Assembly (NCBI GenBank): GCA_017433725.1
Contig: JAFRGQ010000066.1
Location: 1 to 64,000 of the forward strand
From: Lachnospiraceae bacterium
Lineage (GTDB): Bacteria > Bacillota > Clostridia > Lachnospirales > Lachnospiraceae
Direction of reading: 5' to 3'
Length of the DNA stretch: 64,000 bases
In this document: piece by piece, positions 32,811 to 42,637 of the stretch
Position numbering within the stretch: position 1 is the first letter of the stretch
Layout: the number at the start of each line of letters is the position of its first letter
Made by a program: the position numbers and the translations under genes
Notes under the pieces: model-generated
Databases searched by the model: none
The model's input: only the letters and a program-made list of their open reading frames with translations
What the model was told of the DNA's origin: nothing

Positions 32811-33614
32811 TTATTCGTAATCGTCAAGGATATCGCCAAGCGGATCGCCTGTACCCGCGGCAGCACCTGCAGCAGCTCCTGCGCTCTCTGTGAGACGCAG
32901 ATAAATGAGAGCCATAGCGACACCGATAACACCGAGAGCGATCAGTGTAAGGTCGCCGATTGCTGCAAATACGAAGCCGAGTGCGAAGAACGGCCATACT
33001 TCCGGAGTTGCCATCATGTTGATAACGAGAGCATAACCTACGGCAACGACCATACCGCCGCCGATTGCCATACCGTCTGTCAGCCATGCCGGCATGGACT
33101 GCAGGAAGTTCTGAACGATTTCAGCCGGGATGACGCAAAGCGCTGCGGCCGGAATTGCGATACGAAGACCCTGAAGTGCGATAGCGATGAGCTGCCAAAT
33201 TTCGATACCACTGAAGTTGCCCTTCTCAGCTGCAGCGTCCATCTGATGAACAACAGCGACGGAGAGTGTACGGACGACCATTGTAAGGAACAGACCTGCA
33301 ACAGCAAGCGGAACAGCGACTGCGATAGCTGTACCTACGCCGTCAACGCCCTGACCACCCTTAACGAGGATGATAGCGGAAGCGACAGATGCAAGAGCAG
33401 CGTCCGGAGAAACAGCAGCGCCGATGTTGGCCCAGCCGAGAGCGATCATCTGAAGCTGACCGCCGAGAACGAGGCAGGGACCAAGCTGGCCGGTAACGAT
33501 ACCGATCAGTGTGCAGGCTACCAGCGGCTGATGGAATTCGAACTCGTCGAGAATACCTTCAACACCGGCCAGGAATGCCACGAGAATTACTAAGATAATA
33601 GAAATGCCAGACAT
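32811..33614 (-). CDS. manM: Mannose-family PTS IIC component
   Basis: 267 residues, about eight hydrophobic segments. Typical blocks: FHQPLVACTLIGIVTGQL and GGQLQMIALGWANIGAAVSP. Forms the membrane channel with IID. AGGAGG lies upstream and the IIAB gene ends 34 nt before it. Confidence 0.95.
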   Translation of the reverse strand: MSGISIILVILVAFLAGVEGILDEFEFHQPLVACTLIGIVTGQLGPCLVLGGQLQMIALGWANIGAAVSPDAALASVASAIILVKGGQGVDGVGTAIAVAVPLAVAGLFLTMVVRTLSVAVVHQMDAAAEKGNFSGIEIWQLIAIALQGLRIAIPAAALCVIPAEIVQNFLQSMPAWLTDGMAIGGGMVVAVGYALVINMMATPEVWPFFALGFVFAAIGDLTLIALGVIGVAMALIYLRLTESAGAAAGAAAGTGDPLGDILDDYE

Positions 33615-33648
33615 TTCATTTCCTCCTGTTTGTGTAATTATTCAATTG

Positions 33649-34638
33649 TTACTTGATACCCAGGCCGTCCCTTGCAACCTGAAGCAGCTTGTCCATGTCT
33701 TCCGGAGCATCTGCCGGGACCTTGCGAACATCGAATGTAACGCCATGCTTCTTGAGCTCTTCGAAGCACTCGATATCCTTTGCGTCGAGGGAGAGAACCT
33801 TGTTTACAGCTACTTTGCCCTGGCTGTGAGCCATGGATCCGATGTTCAGAGACTTGATGTCCACGCCGCCTTCAATCGCTTTAAGCGCATCCTGCGGTGT
33901 CTCGAACAGAAGGAAAGCCTTGGTATCACCAAAGCGAACATCCTTGGAAACATCAATCATCTTCTGAATCGGAACAACGTGAGCCTTGATTCCGGGCGGT
34001 GCTGCTTCCATAATCAGCTGCTTGCGCAGATCATCATGAGAAACGTTGTCGGATACAACAATAATACGATCCGGGGCAATTGCCTTGGACCAGTTAGTAG
34101 CAACCTGGCCATGAAGCAGACGTGTGTCAACACGCGCATGCTTGATCTTGATATGGCCGTCTCCGAGAACGGTTCCCGGAGGAATTGCACCTGTCGGTGC
34201 AGTGGAAGCTGCAGCAGCCTTGGTCGTGCTTTCCGGCTCAAGATCCTTCGGATAAACTTTGATGCCGTCACGTGCATCTTCGAGGATACTTGCTGCAAGT
34301 TCGTGAGCTGTCTCACAGTCATCGCGGTTCGCGTAAGCTGTGATGAGCATAGGTGCGTTCAGGCCTGCAACGATCGCCCACTTATCTTCGTGTCCGGCGA
34401 TGATGAAGTTGCCCTGATTGAACGGCGTGCCGCCCCACAGATCGACAAGGATAAGAACGTTTTCCGGATCCTCGAATTTGGAAATTGCATCCAGCATCTT
34501 AGCTCTCAGATCGTCCGGGCCCTCGCTTGGCTGTAAGGTAACAGCTGCTACGTTTGGCTGCTCACCGAAGAGCATGCCGCCGGTCATTTTAATACCTTCA
34601 GCAAAATCTCCGTGAGTAGCGAGAAGAATACCTACCAT
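33649..34638 (-). CDS. manL: Mannose-family PTS fused IIAB component
   Basis: 329 residues, cytoplasmic. IIA domain with phospho-His9 (LLATHGDFA) takes phosphate from HPr; an Ala/Pro/Thr linker (about 138-155) joins the IIB domain with phospho-His176 (DTRLLHGQV), which passes it to the sugar. First gene of the operon. The leader upstream contains a terminator-like hairpin, and a strong promoter lies at 34740-34768. Confidence 0.96.
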   Translation of the reverse strand: MVGILLATHGDFAEGIKMTGGMLFGEQPNVAAVTLQPSEGPDDLRAKMLDAISKFEDPENVLILVDLWGGTPFNQGNFIIAGHEDKWAIVAGLNAPMLITAYANRDDCETAHELAASILEDARDGIKVYPKDLEPESTTKAAAASTAPTGAIPPGTVLGDGHIKIKHARVDTRLLHGQVATNWSKAIAPDRIIVVSDNVSHDDLRKQLIMEAAPPGIKAHVVPIQKMIDVSKDVRFGDTKAFLLFETPQDALKAIEGGVDIKSLNIGSMAHSQGKVAVNKVLSLDAKDIECFEELKKHGVTFDVRKVPADAPEDMDKLLQVARDGLGIK

Positions 34639-34691
34639 CTACTCTTCCTCCCTTTCTTTATTAATAGTTTCTGAAAATTGGTGCATGTGCA

Positions 34692-34722
34692 CAAAAAACC
34701 AGTCGAAAAGTTGCGCTTCGAC
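34692..34722 (-). terminator. Terminator-like hairpin in the man operon leader
   Basis: On the minus strand GTCGAA pairs with TTCGAC around a 9-nt loop, followed by TGG and six T. It lies between the promoter and manL, so it could attenuate the operon. Confidence 0.5.
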
Positions 34723-34739
34723 GGGAATTCTTATAAAGC

Positions 34740-34768
34740 ATTATAGCCGAGAACAGTGTTTTATTCAA
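34740..34768 (-). promoter_or_regulatory. Promoter of the mannose PTS operon
   Basis: On the minus strand TTGAAT (34763-34768), 17-bp spacer, TATAAT (34740-34745). No -24/-12 sigma-54 element is seen, unlike Lev/Man operons of some Firmicutes. The rest of the 389-bp region up to 35027 has no gene; it holds a GCACGTGC palindrome near 34833. Confidence 0.8.
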
Positions 34769-35027
34769 CAAGTTTGAGTATGAAAAAGTTTAGAAAGTTC
34801 ATAGATTTTTAACTTTAGCGCATAAGTATCAAGCACGTGCCTATGTTATGTAGCATGTTTTCGGGGAATGGTGATGAGGTTTGATAGAAGACAAAGTTTG
34901 CCACAAAAAACTTGCTAAGCATTTTTTCAGATGATATGATGTCTTCTGTGATATGACAAAATCTCAGTGGAGGACGGTCTGCTTTATTCGGTAGCGGGCA
35001 GGCCTCACACGTGGCTTGGAGCTTATA

Positions 35028-35594
35028 ATGGAAGGAAAAAACGCTGTTGAGGCAAAACTTGCTGCCAGTTTGAAGAAGCTGGCTGTTAAGACGCCTTTTG
35101 AGAAGATTACTATAAAACAGATCACAGACGGGGCAGGCGTCATCCGTGTCACATTCTATAATCATTTTCAGGACAAGTATGATCTTCTGGAATGGATCAT
35201 GGCAACAGAGATCCTTGATCCGGTCCGGATCCTGTTTACGAATAAGATGTTCAGAGAAGCCATTGTGCTCATTTTCAGCAATATGCGAAAAGACAAGGAA
35301 TTCTATATGCATGTTGTGACGATGCAGGGACAGAATTCTTTCGCGGAGATCGTAGAATCGGCAATAAGAGGCCTTCTTTTATCGCTCCTGGAAGAGAACA
35401 GGACCAAAAAGAAATTCGCGCATAAGTGGATGGAGCCTGAGTACCTGGCAAGATATTATGCGCAGGCTATGACATATGTCGTGGTGAACTGGATAAAAAG
35501 CGGCATGACGGTCGAACCGGAGGAGATGGCGACAGTCTATGAATACATAGCATCGAGATCGCTATGGGATATCATTGAAGAGATGCAGGAATAG
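35028..35594 (+). CDS. TetR-family regulator
   Basis: 188 residues. N-terminal helix-turn-helix ITIKQITDGAGVIRVTFYNHF, the TetR pattern, then a helical ligand-binding half without a recognised effector pocket. The ATG at 35028 follows GGAG; a TTG four codons earlier is less likely. It precedes an MMPL transporter and a large lipoprotein, which it probably represses; a palindrome that suits it lies at 35697. A terminator separates it from the transporter. Confidence 0.88.
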   Translation: MEGKNAVEAKLAASLKKLAVKTPFEKITIKQITDGAGVIRVTFYNHFQDKYDLLEWIMATEILDPVRILFTNKMFREAIVLIFSNMRKDKEFYMHVVTMQGQNSFAEIVESAIRGLLLSLLEENRTKKKFAHKWMEPEYLARYYAQAMTYVVVNWIKSGMTVEPEEMATVYEYIASRSLWDIIEEMQE

Positions 35595-35696
35595 AATGAA
35601 AAACAGATTCTTAAGCGCCAATGCATGCGTAACAATGCTCCTGTGGGGTTTGTATAGATAAGCGGATATTTTTGTGAGATATACATTTTGGAATAA

Positions 35697-35717
35697 ATGT
35701 AAATAACGGTTTTACAT
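35697..35717. promoter_or_regulatory. Candidate TetR operator upstream of the MMPL gene
   Basis: ATGTAAA, 7-bp spacer, TTTACAT: a perfect inverted repeat 78 bp upstream of the transporter start and 103 bp after the TetR gene. Confidence 0.45.
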
Positions 35718-35724
35718 GAATTTT

Positions 35725-35758
35725 GGGTTGAATATTCAGTTATTCAGCCCTTTTTTTT
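35725..35758 (+). terminator. Terminator between tetR and the MMPL gene
   Basis: GGGTTGAATA pairs with TATTCAGCCC (one G-T pair), then eight T. It ends 36 nt before the MMPL start and leaves no room for a promoter after it. Confidence 0.88.
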
Positions 35759-35794
35759 ATGCTGTATCAGGAAACCTGAAAGGGAGGGAAATAC

Positions 35795-37912
35795 ATGTTA
35801 AATTTCGGAAAAGCGGTAGTTAAGACGCGTTTTATCATAATCGCGATAGCACTCGCGCTGCTGGTTCCGTCAGGAATCGCATACCTTAATACCCGCATCA
35901 ATTATGACGTTCTGACGTATCTGCCTAAAGATATCGAGACCATGAAAGGTCAGGATATTCTCCTTGACGAATTCGGGACAGGGGCAATTTCCATGGTGGT
36001 CGTAGACGGCATGGAGTGGAAGGATGTCTCAAAGCTTCGACAGGAAATAGAGGAAGTTCCGCATGTAAAAGACGTCATCTGGTACGACAGCTTTGTATCG
36101 CTCAGCACTCCTGTGGAACTTCTGCCTGAGGATGTTCGGGAGGCTTTCATAAACGGCGATGCAACGCTCATGGCTGTCACATACGACACGGGAACATCCG
36201 ACGACGACACGATGGAGGCTATTCTTCAGATAAGAAAGATAGCACAGAAAAATGTCTATCTGGCAGGAATCTCAGGCATCGTTACGGACACGAGGGATCT
36301 TGCAAATGCCGAGGAACCCATCTACGTACTCATTGCGGTAGCTCTGGCAGTCGTGGTGCTCTCCATAGCGATGGATACATTCCTTGCACCGGTCTTCTTC
36401 CTGCTCTCAATAGGAATGTGTATCATATATAACCTCGGTACGAACATTTTCTTCGGTGAGATTTCTTATATTACAAAAGCCCTTGCTGCAGTCCTGCAGC
36501 TCGGCGTGACGATGGACTACTCTATCTTCCTGTGGCACAGCTACAAGGAAAATGAAGAGAAGATGAGCGATAATAAGCTCGCTATGGCTCATGCCATTAC
36601 GCAGACTCTGCAGTCAGTTGTCGGCTCCTCCATCACGACTATAGCAGGCTTCATTGCGCTGTGTTTCATGAGCTTTACACTGGGTATGGACATCGGAATT
36701 GTTATGGCCAAGGGCGTTCTGTTCGGAGTAATCGGATGCGTAACGATTCTTCCTTCGCTCATACTTATATTTGACAAGGCGATCGACAAGACGAAACACA
36801 GACCGATCCTGCCGAAGTTCGAGAGGGTTCCGGCATTTGTCGCAAAACACTATAAACTGATCCTTGTAGTTTATTTGTTGATCTGGATCCCGGCTGCGTG
36901 GGGCTATATGCACAGCTCAGTCTATTATCAGCTGGATAAGACGCTGCCGGATTATCTGCCTTCGGTCACAGCGAACGCCAAGCTGGATGAAGTGTTCCAT
37001 ATGGGAGCGACGCATATGCTCCTCGTTGATTCGTCGCTTGAAAGCACACAGACCGAGAAAATGTGTGATGAGATGAAACACGTAGAGGGCGTAAAAAGCG
37101 TGCTTGGTCTTGATTCTTTCGTCGGAGCAGAAATTCCGAGGGAATTCCTTCCGGCAAAGATCACGGATGCTCTTATGTCAGAAAATTGGCAGCTGATACT
37201 GATCAACAGCGAATATGCTACGGCATCCGATGAAGTCAACAATCAGGTGACGCAGCTGAATGAGATACTGGACAGATATGACCCGAAAGGAATGCTGATC
37301 GGCGAGGCTCCGTGTACGAAAGATCTGATCACGATCACGGACCACGATTTCAATGTTGTGAACTGGGTATCGATCGGCTTTATATTTGCCATTATTTTCT
37401 TTGTTTTCGGTTCGGTCAGCCTGCCGTTCCTGCTCGTTTTGGTCATTGAATTTGCAATCTTCATCAATCTCGGAATTCCGGGATTCACCGGCACGAAGCT
37501 TCCGTTCGTTGCCTCGATCGTTATCGGTACGATCCAGCTCGGCTCCACAGTCGACTATGCAATCCTCATGACGAGTCGCTATCAGTCGGAGCGGGCAGCC
37601 GGCAAGGGGCGCGAAGAGTCGGTGAGAATTGCGCACCTCACGTCGATCCAGAGTATTATCGTATCCGCATTTTCATTCTTTGCGGCTACATTCGGAGTCG
37701 GTATATATTCCAACATTGAGATGATTTCATCTCTCTGCATTCTCATGGCGAGAGGAGCCCTGATCTCAATGGTCACGGTTATCATGGTTCTGCCGGCAGT
37801 GCTTCTGATGTTCGATCCGATCATCGTTCGGACGAGCAGAGGATTCCTGCCGGAAGGGGAACAAAAGGGGTTATTCGGAAAATCTAAAAGAAAGGCACAG
37901 CCGCAGGGCTGA
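35795..37912 (+). CDS. MMPL/RND-family membrane transporter
   Basis: 705 residues with the RND layout twice: one helix, a large outside domain, then five helices. Motifs include LQLGVTMDYSIFLWHSYKEN in the first half and IQLGSTVDYAILMTSRYQSE in the second, carrying the Asp that couples to the proton gradient. Such proteins export lipids or hydrophobic compounds. The next gene, 12 nt downstream, encodes a very large lipoprotein that is likely its outer partner. GGGAGGGA precedes the ATG. Confidence 0.93.
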   Translation: MLNFGKAVVKTRFIIIAIALALLVPSGIAYLNTRINYDVLTYLPKDIETMKGQDILLDEFGTGAISMVVVDGMEWKDVSKLRQEIEEVPHVKDVIWYDSFVSLSTPVELLPEDVREAFINGDATLMAVTYDTGTSDDDTMEAILQIRKIAQKNVYLAGISGIVTDTRDLANAEEPIYVLIAVALAVVVLSIAMDTFLAPVFFLLSIGMCIIYNLGTNIFFGEISYITKALAAVLQLGVTMDYSIFLWHSYKENEEKMSDNKLAMAHAITQTLQSVVGSSITTIAGFIALCFMSFTLGMDIGIVMAKGVLFGVIGCVTILPSLILIFDKAIDKTKHRPILPKFERVPAFVAKHYKLILVVYLLIWIPAAWGYMHSSVYYQLDKTLPDYLPSVTANAKLDEVFHMGATHMLLVDSSLESTQTEKMCDEMKHVEGVKSVLGLDSFVGAEIPREFLPAKITDALMSENWQLILINSEYATASDEVNNQVTQLNEILDRYDPKGMLIGEAPCTKDLITITDHDFNVVNWVSIGFIFAIIFFVFGSVSLPFLLVLVIEFAIFINLGIPGFTGTKLPFVASIVIGTIQLGSTVDYAILMTSRYQSERAAGKGREESVRIAHLTSIQSIIVSAFSFFAATFGVGIYSNIEMISSLCILMARGALISMVTVIMVLPAVLLMFDPIIVRTSRGFLPEGEQKGLFGKSKRKAQPQG

Positions 37913-37924
37913 AGGAGGTAAATT

Positions 37925-40900
37925 ATGAAAAACAAACTTGTAAAAAAGCTGCTTGCCGGGACGCTTGTACTGGTGATGGTCGCAAATATGACAGCGTGCG
38001 GAAAATCTGCCTCCTCCGGTGACGGGCCGAAAGCAGGTCAGGAGAGTAGCACGGAGATCAGCACGGAGAGCAGTGAGGCAGAGGCGGAGCAGCAGGAGAT
38101 GCTTACCCAGGCCATCACGGCAGCGGTCGGCAGCGGATCAACTGACGGAATCGAAAAAGAAGAGACCGTATATGTATTCACGGATGCGAGCGGTAACACG
38201 CAGAACATTACCGTCAGCAACTGGCTGAAAAATGAGGACAATCTCACAGCCATTGAGGATAACACTACGCTTTCAGATATTAAAAATGTCGAGGGCGATG
38301 CGTCATACAATGCGAACGGCGATGAACTTACATGGACTGCCGAGGACGGCGGTGATGTCTATTATCAGGGAGAGACCACAAAGCAGCCTCCAGTCAAGGC
38401 AAAGTTCACATATTTTCTGAACGGACAGGAAGTACAGCCGGATCAGCTTGCAGGCAGAGAAGGGGAAGTAAGAATTCATATTGAGTATGAGAATACCGAA
38501 AAGTATGAAGATGTATATGTGCCGTTCACTGCAGTAACCGGGATCGTGTTCGATAATGAGCATGTAAAAAATGTCAAGATCGACAATGGATCTGTCATAT
38601 CCGAAGGTAAAAACACCGTTGTCGTAGGCATGGGATTTCCGGGTCTCCAGGAAAGCCTGCAGAGCACAAAAAATGCAGCAGAGTCTAATCTGAAAAAAAT
38701 CGCGTCTGAATTGGAAGATAAGGATGCAAAGCAGACGGTGGAGGATCTGAACACAGACCTGGTCGATTTTGATATTCCGTCATCCTGCGATATTACCATG
38801 GATGCTAAGGATTTCAAGATGGGTATGTGCATGACCATGGTCTTCTCGAATCTGCTTGCAGATGACGACGATGATAAGAATACGGATGATTTCTTTGATT
38901 CACTCGACAAAGGCGTCGACAAGCTGAAAGAATCAGGGAACAAACTTGCTGATGGCGCGACGCAGCTCTCTGACGGCATCAAGAAAGCCAATGACAATAT
39001 GCCGGACCTCAAGGACGGTACGAAACAACTTGCCGACGGCGTAAAGGAATACACGGACGGCGTTTCCAAGGTTAACAGCGGCGCAAAAGAGCTGAAATCA
39101 GGCGCAGCTACCGCCAAGAACGGCGCCGATCAGCTAAATACGGGAGCAGAAAAGCTTGCTTCGGGTACAAAACTTGACAGTACAGAAATCAGTGCACTGA
39201 GGTTGGGCGTCCAGTCCCTCGCTTCCGGTACCGCCGAACTGCACGATGAAGTACAGAAATATGTGAATAATACGGACGGTGCTCTGGACGAAGCGGGTCA
39301 GGCTGCAAAAGACGGGCTGCTTGCAAATGACGACTATAAAGCGAAAAAACAAGAACTCGTCGACAAAGTCAATACCCTTCCGAAGGAGGTAGACGGAATC
39401 AGGGACTACATTGACAGCATTTATACGGTAGCTTTCAAGAAGTCCATGGGGCTTGGTCTTACGGGCGATGAATCGAAGACTTATAACGAAAATAAGAATA
39501 ATGAGATGTATCAGGCGATCGAGAACGGTATAGCCGCTTCGAAGGAGGATATTACAGCAGCTGCGACAGAAGCTGTCACAGGCGTGATGAACGCCGATGC
39601 GACGCAGAAGGAAATTGCGTCATCTGTAGGGAAGTCCGTTAAGGATGAATTGAATAAAAAGGACAGCCAGAAAGTCATAAAGAAAAACGTCACGGACGCT
39701 GTTCAGGAATTACTCTCGAATGAAGAACTTAATACGGAGCTTAACAACAGGATCACAAAGGCTGTCACAGAGGCTGTCGGTACAAAACAAGGGGAAATCA
39801 CTGAATCAATTGCGAAAGAGCTGAATTCGGAGGAATTCAAGCAAAGTGTGACTAAGGCGGTAACCGAAGCGCTCACGTCGGAAGAGAGTCAGAACGCTAT
39901 TAAAGATGCAGCAGAATCGGCTGTTACGGATGCACTGACGAACGGTGATAATCAGAAGGCAATTCATGACGCTGTTTCATCCTCGGTGGAATCGGCTCTT
40001 GCGGACGGAACTGACGGAAATAATAAAGTGACCGAGGCGGTTACAGAAGCAGTCGCTGCGTCTCTTGCAGACGGAACGGACGGTAAGCAGACAGTTACGG
40101 ATGCTGCATCCAACGCTGCAATGGATGCTCTTGCTGAAGGTTCTGAAGGAGCAGCGAATGTTACAAGCTCGGCATCAGCCGCTGCTGAGGCTGCTCTTGC
40201 TGAGGGTTCGGAAGGGGCCCAGGCTGTCGAGGATAATGTGGCGGCAGCGGTCGGAGAGGTTCTCTCAGATGGTTCAGACGCCAGAAATGAGGCTTCAGAA
40301 GCCGCAACGAGCGCTGCAACAAACGCTGTAATGAATACAATGGCTGACGAGGGAACGCAGGCCGAAATTTCGGATGCAGTCAAGGGGGCTGTAAATGTCG
40401 ATACAAGCGGCATTGTAAGCACTGTTGCAGGTGATATCACAAACGAGACGTATAGTTGCTATTCTTCGATAGAAACATCAATATTATCTATGGCAGAAGA
40501 CGGAACGATATCTCCTGAAGCCGCCGAGGCAATCCTCACTTCAGTCTATAATGAACTTGCATTTTCCTCCGGAAACCTTGGGAACACTCTTGCCGGCGAT
40601 CTTGGAGACGCAAGTGGAGCACTGGGAGAGCAGATCGCCGGACAGTCTGCGCAGGCTGCTGCGGAAATCGCAGCGCAGAAAGCCGGAAGCGCAGCAGGTG
40701 AAGCCGCAGCCCAGGCAGCTTCGGGAGTTGTTGCAGGGTATGCCGCCCAGGCAGCGGGAAGCGCGGCAGCACAGACCGCAGCATATTATGCGGCAAATGC
40801 AGCCGGCGGCGCAGCAGCGCAGACGGCAGCTTACTATGCGGCAAATGCGTCAGGCGAAGCCGCAGCGCAGGCAGCAGCGGGTATCGCGGCAAATGCGGCC

Positions 40901-41923
40901 GGCGGTGCAGCTGCAAAAACCGCAGCCGGAGTTGCCGCTGAGGCAGCAGGCGGAACGGCTGCGGAAGCAGCAGCGGGTATTGCGGCAAATGCGACGGCTC
41001 AGGCTGTAGCACCGGTGGCGGCAAACATTGCAGCTGAGGCGGCTCTCACTGCGGAGGGAACAACCGCCGCACAAAAAGCAGCGACCATAGCTTCAGGCAT
41101 CGCGGCAGAAACGGCAGCCCAGACTACTTCCACTGTTGCCGGAGAGGCAATTGCTACACAGGCAGCAGGTGCTGCCGCTGAGACAGCCTCAAATATTGCA
41201 GCCAATACAGCTGCGACCACGGCTGCATCGATAGCTGCTGAGAAGGCAGGCGGTGCCGCAGCTACAGCTGCTGCAAAAGAAGCAGGTATCAGAAGTATTG
41301 ACAGTACTTTGGACACAGCTAAATCAACTGCGGTTTCCAAAATAGAGGAGCTCGATATACCGTCCATGATGGATGATACTGCCGGAAATATTGCATCGCA
41401 GGTAGGATCACAGGTAACACTGTCGATCTTCGAAAAACTGGATACGCCGTCTAACCAACTGTCAGACGGTGCGGCACAGATCAGAGACGGTGTTCTTACC
41501 TATACATCGATGGTGGCGGATGGCGCACGTCAGCTGGCGGACGGTACGAATGAGCTCGCAAGCGGCTTGTCCACTCTCTATGAGGGCACCGGAACCCTCG
41601 CATCCGGCACAGAAACCCTGAACGCTAATTCAGGTGCGCTGAAGACCGGTGCCAACAAGCTTGCCTCGGGAGCGAAAGAGCTTGCAGACGGCATGGCTAA
41701 GATCTTCTCCGGCTCAGTCGAACTGAAAGACGGCGTTGTCAAGATTAATGATAAGGGCATCAAGAAGATTGCCGAATTCTATGAGAAAGACGGCAAGAAC
41801 CTTGACAAGACGATCAAAGAGCTCCGTGATGCTGCAAAGTCTTACACAACATTCACGGGTGCGGCGGATGGTACATCGAGCAGTGTTAAGTTCATTATCA
41901 AGAATGAAGGTATCGGGGAATGA
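37925..41923 (+). CDS. Giant alanine-rich repeat lipoprotein paired with the MMPL transporter
   Basis: 1332 residues. Lipoprotein signal with Cys25 (NMTAC), so it is anchored outside the membrane. Residues about 335-420 and 1180-1290 hold YhgE/Pip-type repeats (LADGATQLSDGI, LASGAKELADGM). From about 535 to 820 the chain is built of helix-forming repeats with a clear 22-residue period (for example TVTDAASNAAMDALAEGSEG). From about 900 to 1120 it is extremely alanine-rich with a 16-residue period (AAAQTAAYYAANAAGG). The C-terminus has no membrane segment, unlike many YhgE proteins. With the transporter it probably forms an envelope-spanning export device. Parts have low complexity, so the length may vary between strains. 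Confidence 0.88.
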   Translation: MKNKLVKKLLAGTLVLVMVANMTACGKSASSGDGPKAGQESSTEISTESSEAEAEQQEMLTQAITAAVGSGSTDGIEKEETVYVFTDASGNTQNITVSNWLKNEDNLTAIEDNTTLSDIKNVEGDASYNANGDELTWTAEDGGDVYYQGETTKQPPVKAKFTYFLNGQEVQPDQLAGREGEVRIHIEYENTEKYEDVYVPFTAVTGIVFDNEHVKNVKIDNGSVISEGKNTVVVGMGFPGLQESLQSTKNAAESNLKKIASELEDKDAKQTVEDLNTDLVDFDIPSSCDITMDAKDFKMGMCMTMVFSNLLADDDDDKNTDDFFDSLDKGVDKLKESGNKLADGATQLSDGIKKANDNMPDLKDGTKQLADGVKEYTDGVSKVNSGAKELKSGAATAKNGADQLNTGAEKLASGTKLDSTEISALRLGVQSLASGTAELHDEVQKYVNNTDGALDEAGQAAKDGLLANDDYKAKKQELVDKVNTLPKEVDGIRDYIDSIYTVAFKKSMGLGLTGDESKTYNENKNNEMYQAIENGIAASKEDITAAATEAVTGVMNADATQKEIASSVGKSVKDELNKKDSQKVIKKNVTDAVQELLSNEELNTELNNRITKAVTEAVGTKQGEITESIAKELNSEEFKQSVTKAVTEALTSEESQNAIKDAAESAVTDALTNGDNQKAIHDAVSSSVESALADGTDGNNKVTEAVTEAVAASLADGTDGKQTVTDAASNAAMDALAEGSEGAANVTSSASAAAEAALAEGSEGAQAVEDNVAAAVGEVLSDGSDARNEASEAATSAATNAVMNTMADEGTQAEISDAVKGAVNVDTSGIVSTVAGDITNETYSCYSSIETSILSMAEDGTISPEAAEAILTSVYNELAFSSGNLGNTLAGDLGDASGALGEQIAGQSAQAAAEIAAQKAGSAAGEAAAQAASGVVAGYAAQAAGSAAAQTAAYYAANAAGGAAAQTAAYYAANASGEAAAQAAAGIAANAAGGAAAKTAAGVAAEAAGGTAAEAAAGIAANATAQAVAPVAANIAAEAALTAEGTTAAQKAATIASGIAAETAAQTTSTVAGEAIATQAAGAAAETASNIAANTAATTAASIAAEKAGGAAATAAAKEAGIRSIDSTLDTAKSTAVSKIEELDIPSMMDDTAGNIASQVGSQVTLSIFEKLDTPSNQLSDGAAQIRDGVLTYTSMVADGARQLADGTNELASGLSTLYEGTGTLASGTETLNANSGALKTGANKLASGAKELADGMAKIFSGSVELKDGVVKINDKGIKKIAEFYEKDGKNLDKTIKELRDAAKSYTTFTGAADGTSSSVKFIIKNEGIGE

Positions 41924-42036
41924 ACCCTGATGCCTGGGATAACGGAAACAAAACATTGCGACACGCTTTACTCAGTTCAGTAAAATGTGTATAACATATA
42001 CATGTGATTTACGGAGCCTTTTCGGAGGAGAGGATT

Positions 42037-42606
42037 ATGAGAGTAATGATTATCGTGCTGATAGCACTCGGGCTGGCGCTTGAAGAGCTGGGTATGGTCG
42101 CCCAGCGAGGAGCACAGGTCGTAAAACTGGATAAGAAAATGACAATTATGGCGTGTATATGGGGAGCATTTGCGCTTGTATCCGTAGCACTCGGATATTG
42201 CGGAGGACAGTGGATACTGACAGGTGATATCGGTGTGAGAGAGATATTCTGGATCCATGTGGTGGCAGGTGTGTTTCTTGCACTGGTCGGCATAAACATG
42301 CTGATCCATGCGTTCCGACCGGGAACCATACTCGAACACCGTATGGAATCCATCGATATGAAGCATGACGTGATTCTGGGACTCAGATTTCTTCTTTACG
42401 GGTTCCTGTGCGGTCTGTCATGCGGGCTATTGGAGTTCCGTTTTATTGTCGTCGGGCTGACATTTTTCTGCCTGTCCATGGCGTTTGTAGTCATAGGCTA
42501 CCTGTGCGGCAGGTCGTTCGGCGCCGAAATAAGTCAGAAAGCATACGCAGCAGGCGGAGGGCTCCTCTGTATTCTCGGAATAATCCTGCAGATCGGGGCT
42601 ATTTAG
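42037..42606 (+). CDS. MntP-like putative manganese efflux protein
   Basis: 189 residues, six hydrophobic segments in two similar halves. The half starting LGLALEELGMVAQRGAQVV parallels the MntP pattern, though the usual Asp of helix 1 is Glu. MntP proteins export Mn(II). No yybP-ykoY (manganese) riboswitch is visible upstream. The ATG at 42037 is chosen for its GGAGGAGAGG. Function is inferred by fold only. Confidence 0.65.
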   Translation: MRVMIIVLIALGLALEELGMVAQRGAQVVKLDKKMTIMACIWGAFALVSVALGYCGGQWILTGDIGVREIFWIHVVAGVFLALVGINMLIHAFRPGTILEHRMESIDMKHDVILGLRFLLYGFLCGLSCGLLEFRFIVVGLTFFCLSMAFVVIGYLCGRSFGAEISQKAYAAGGGLLCILGIILQIGAI

Positions 42607-42637
42607 ACATTTCCTACATAATGTATTTCCTTTCGAA

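Noticed and set aside
32778-33593. 271-codon plus-strand frame opposite the PTS IIC gene
   Set aside because: It mirrors a clear IIC membrane protein; its composition is typical of an antisense shadow.
34639-35027. Sigma-54 promoter for the mannose PTS operon
   Set aside because: No GG-N10-GC element of the -24/-12 type; a sigma-A promoter fits well.
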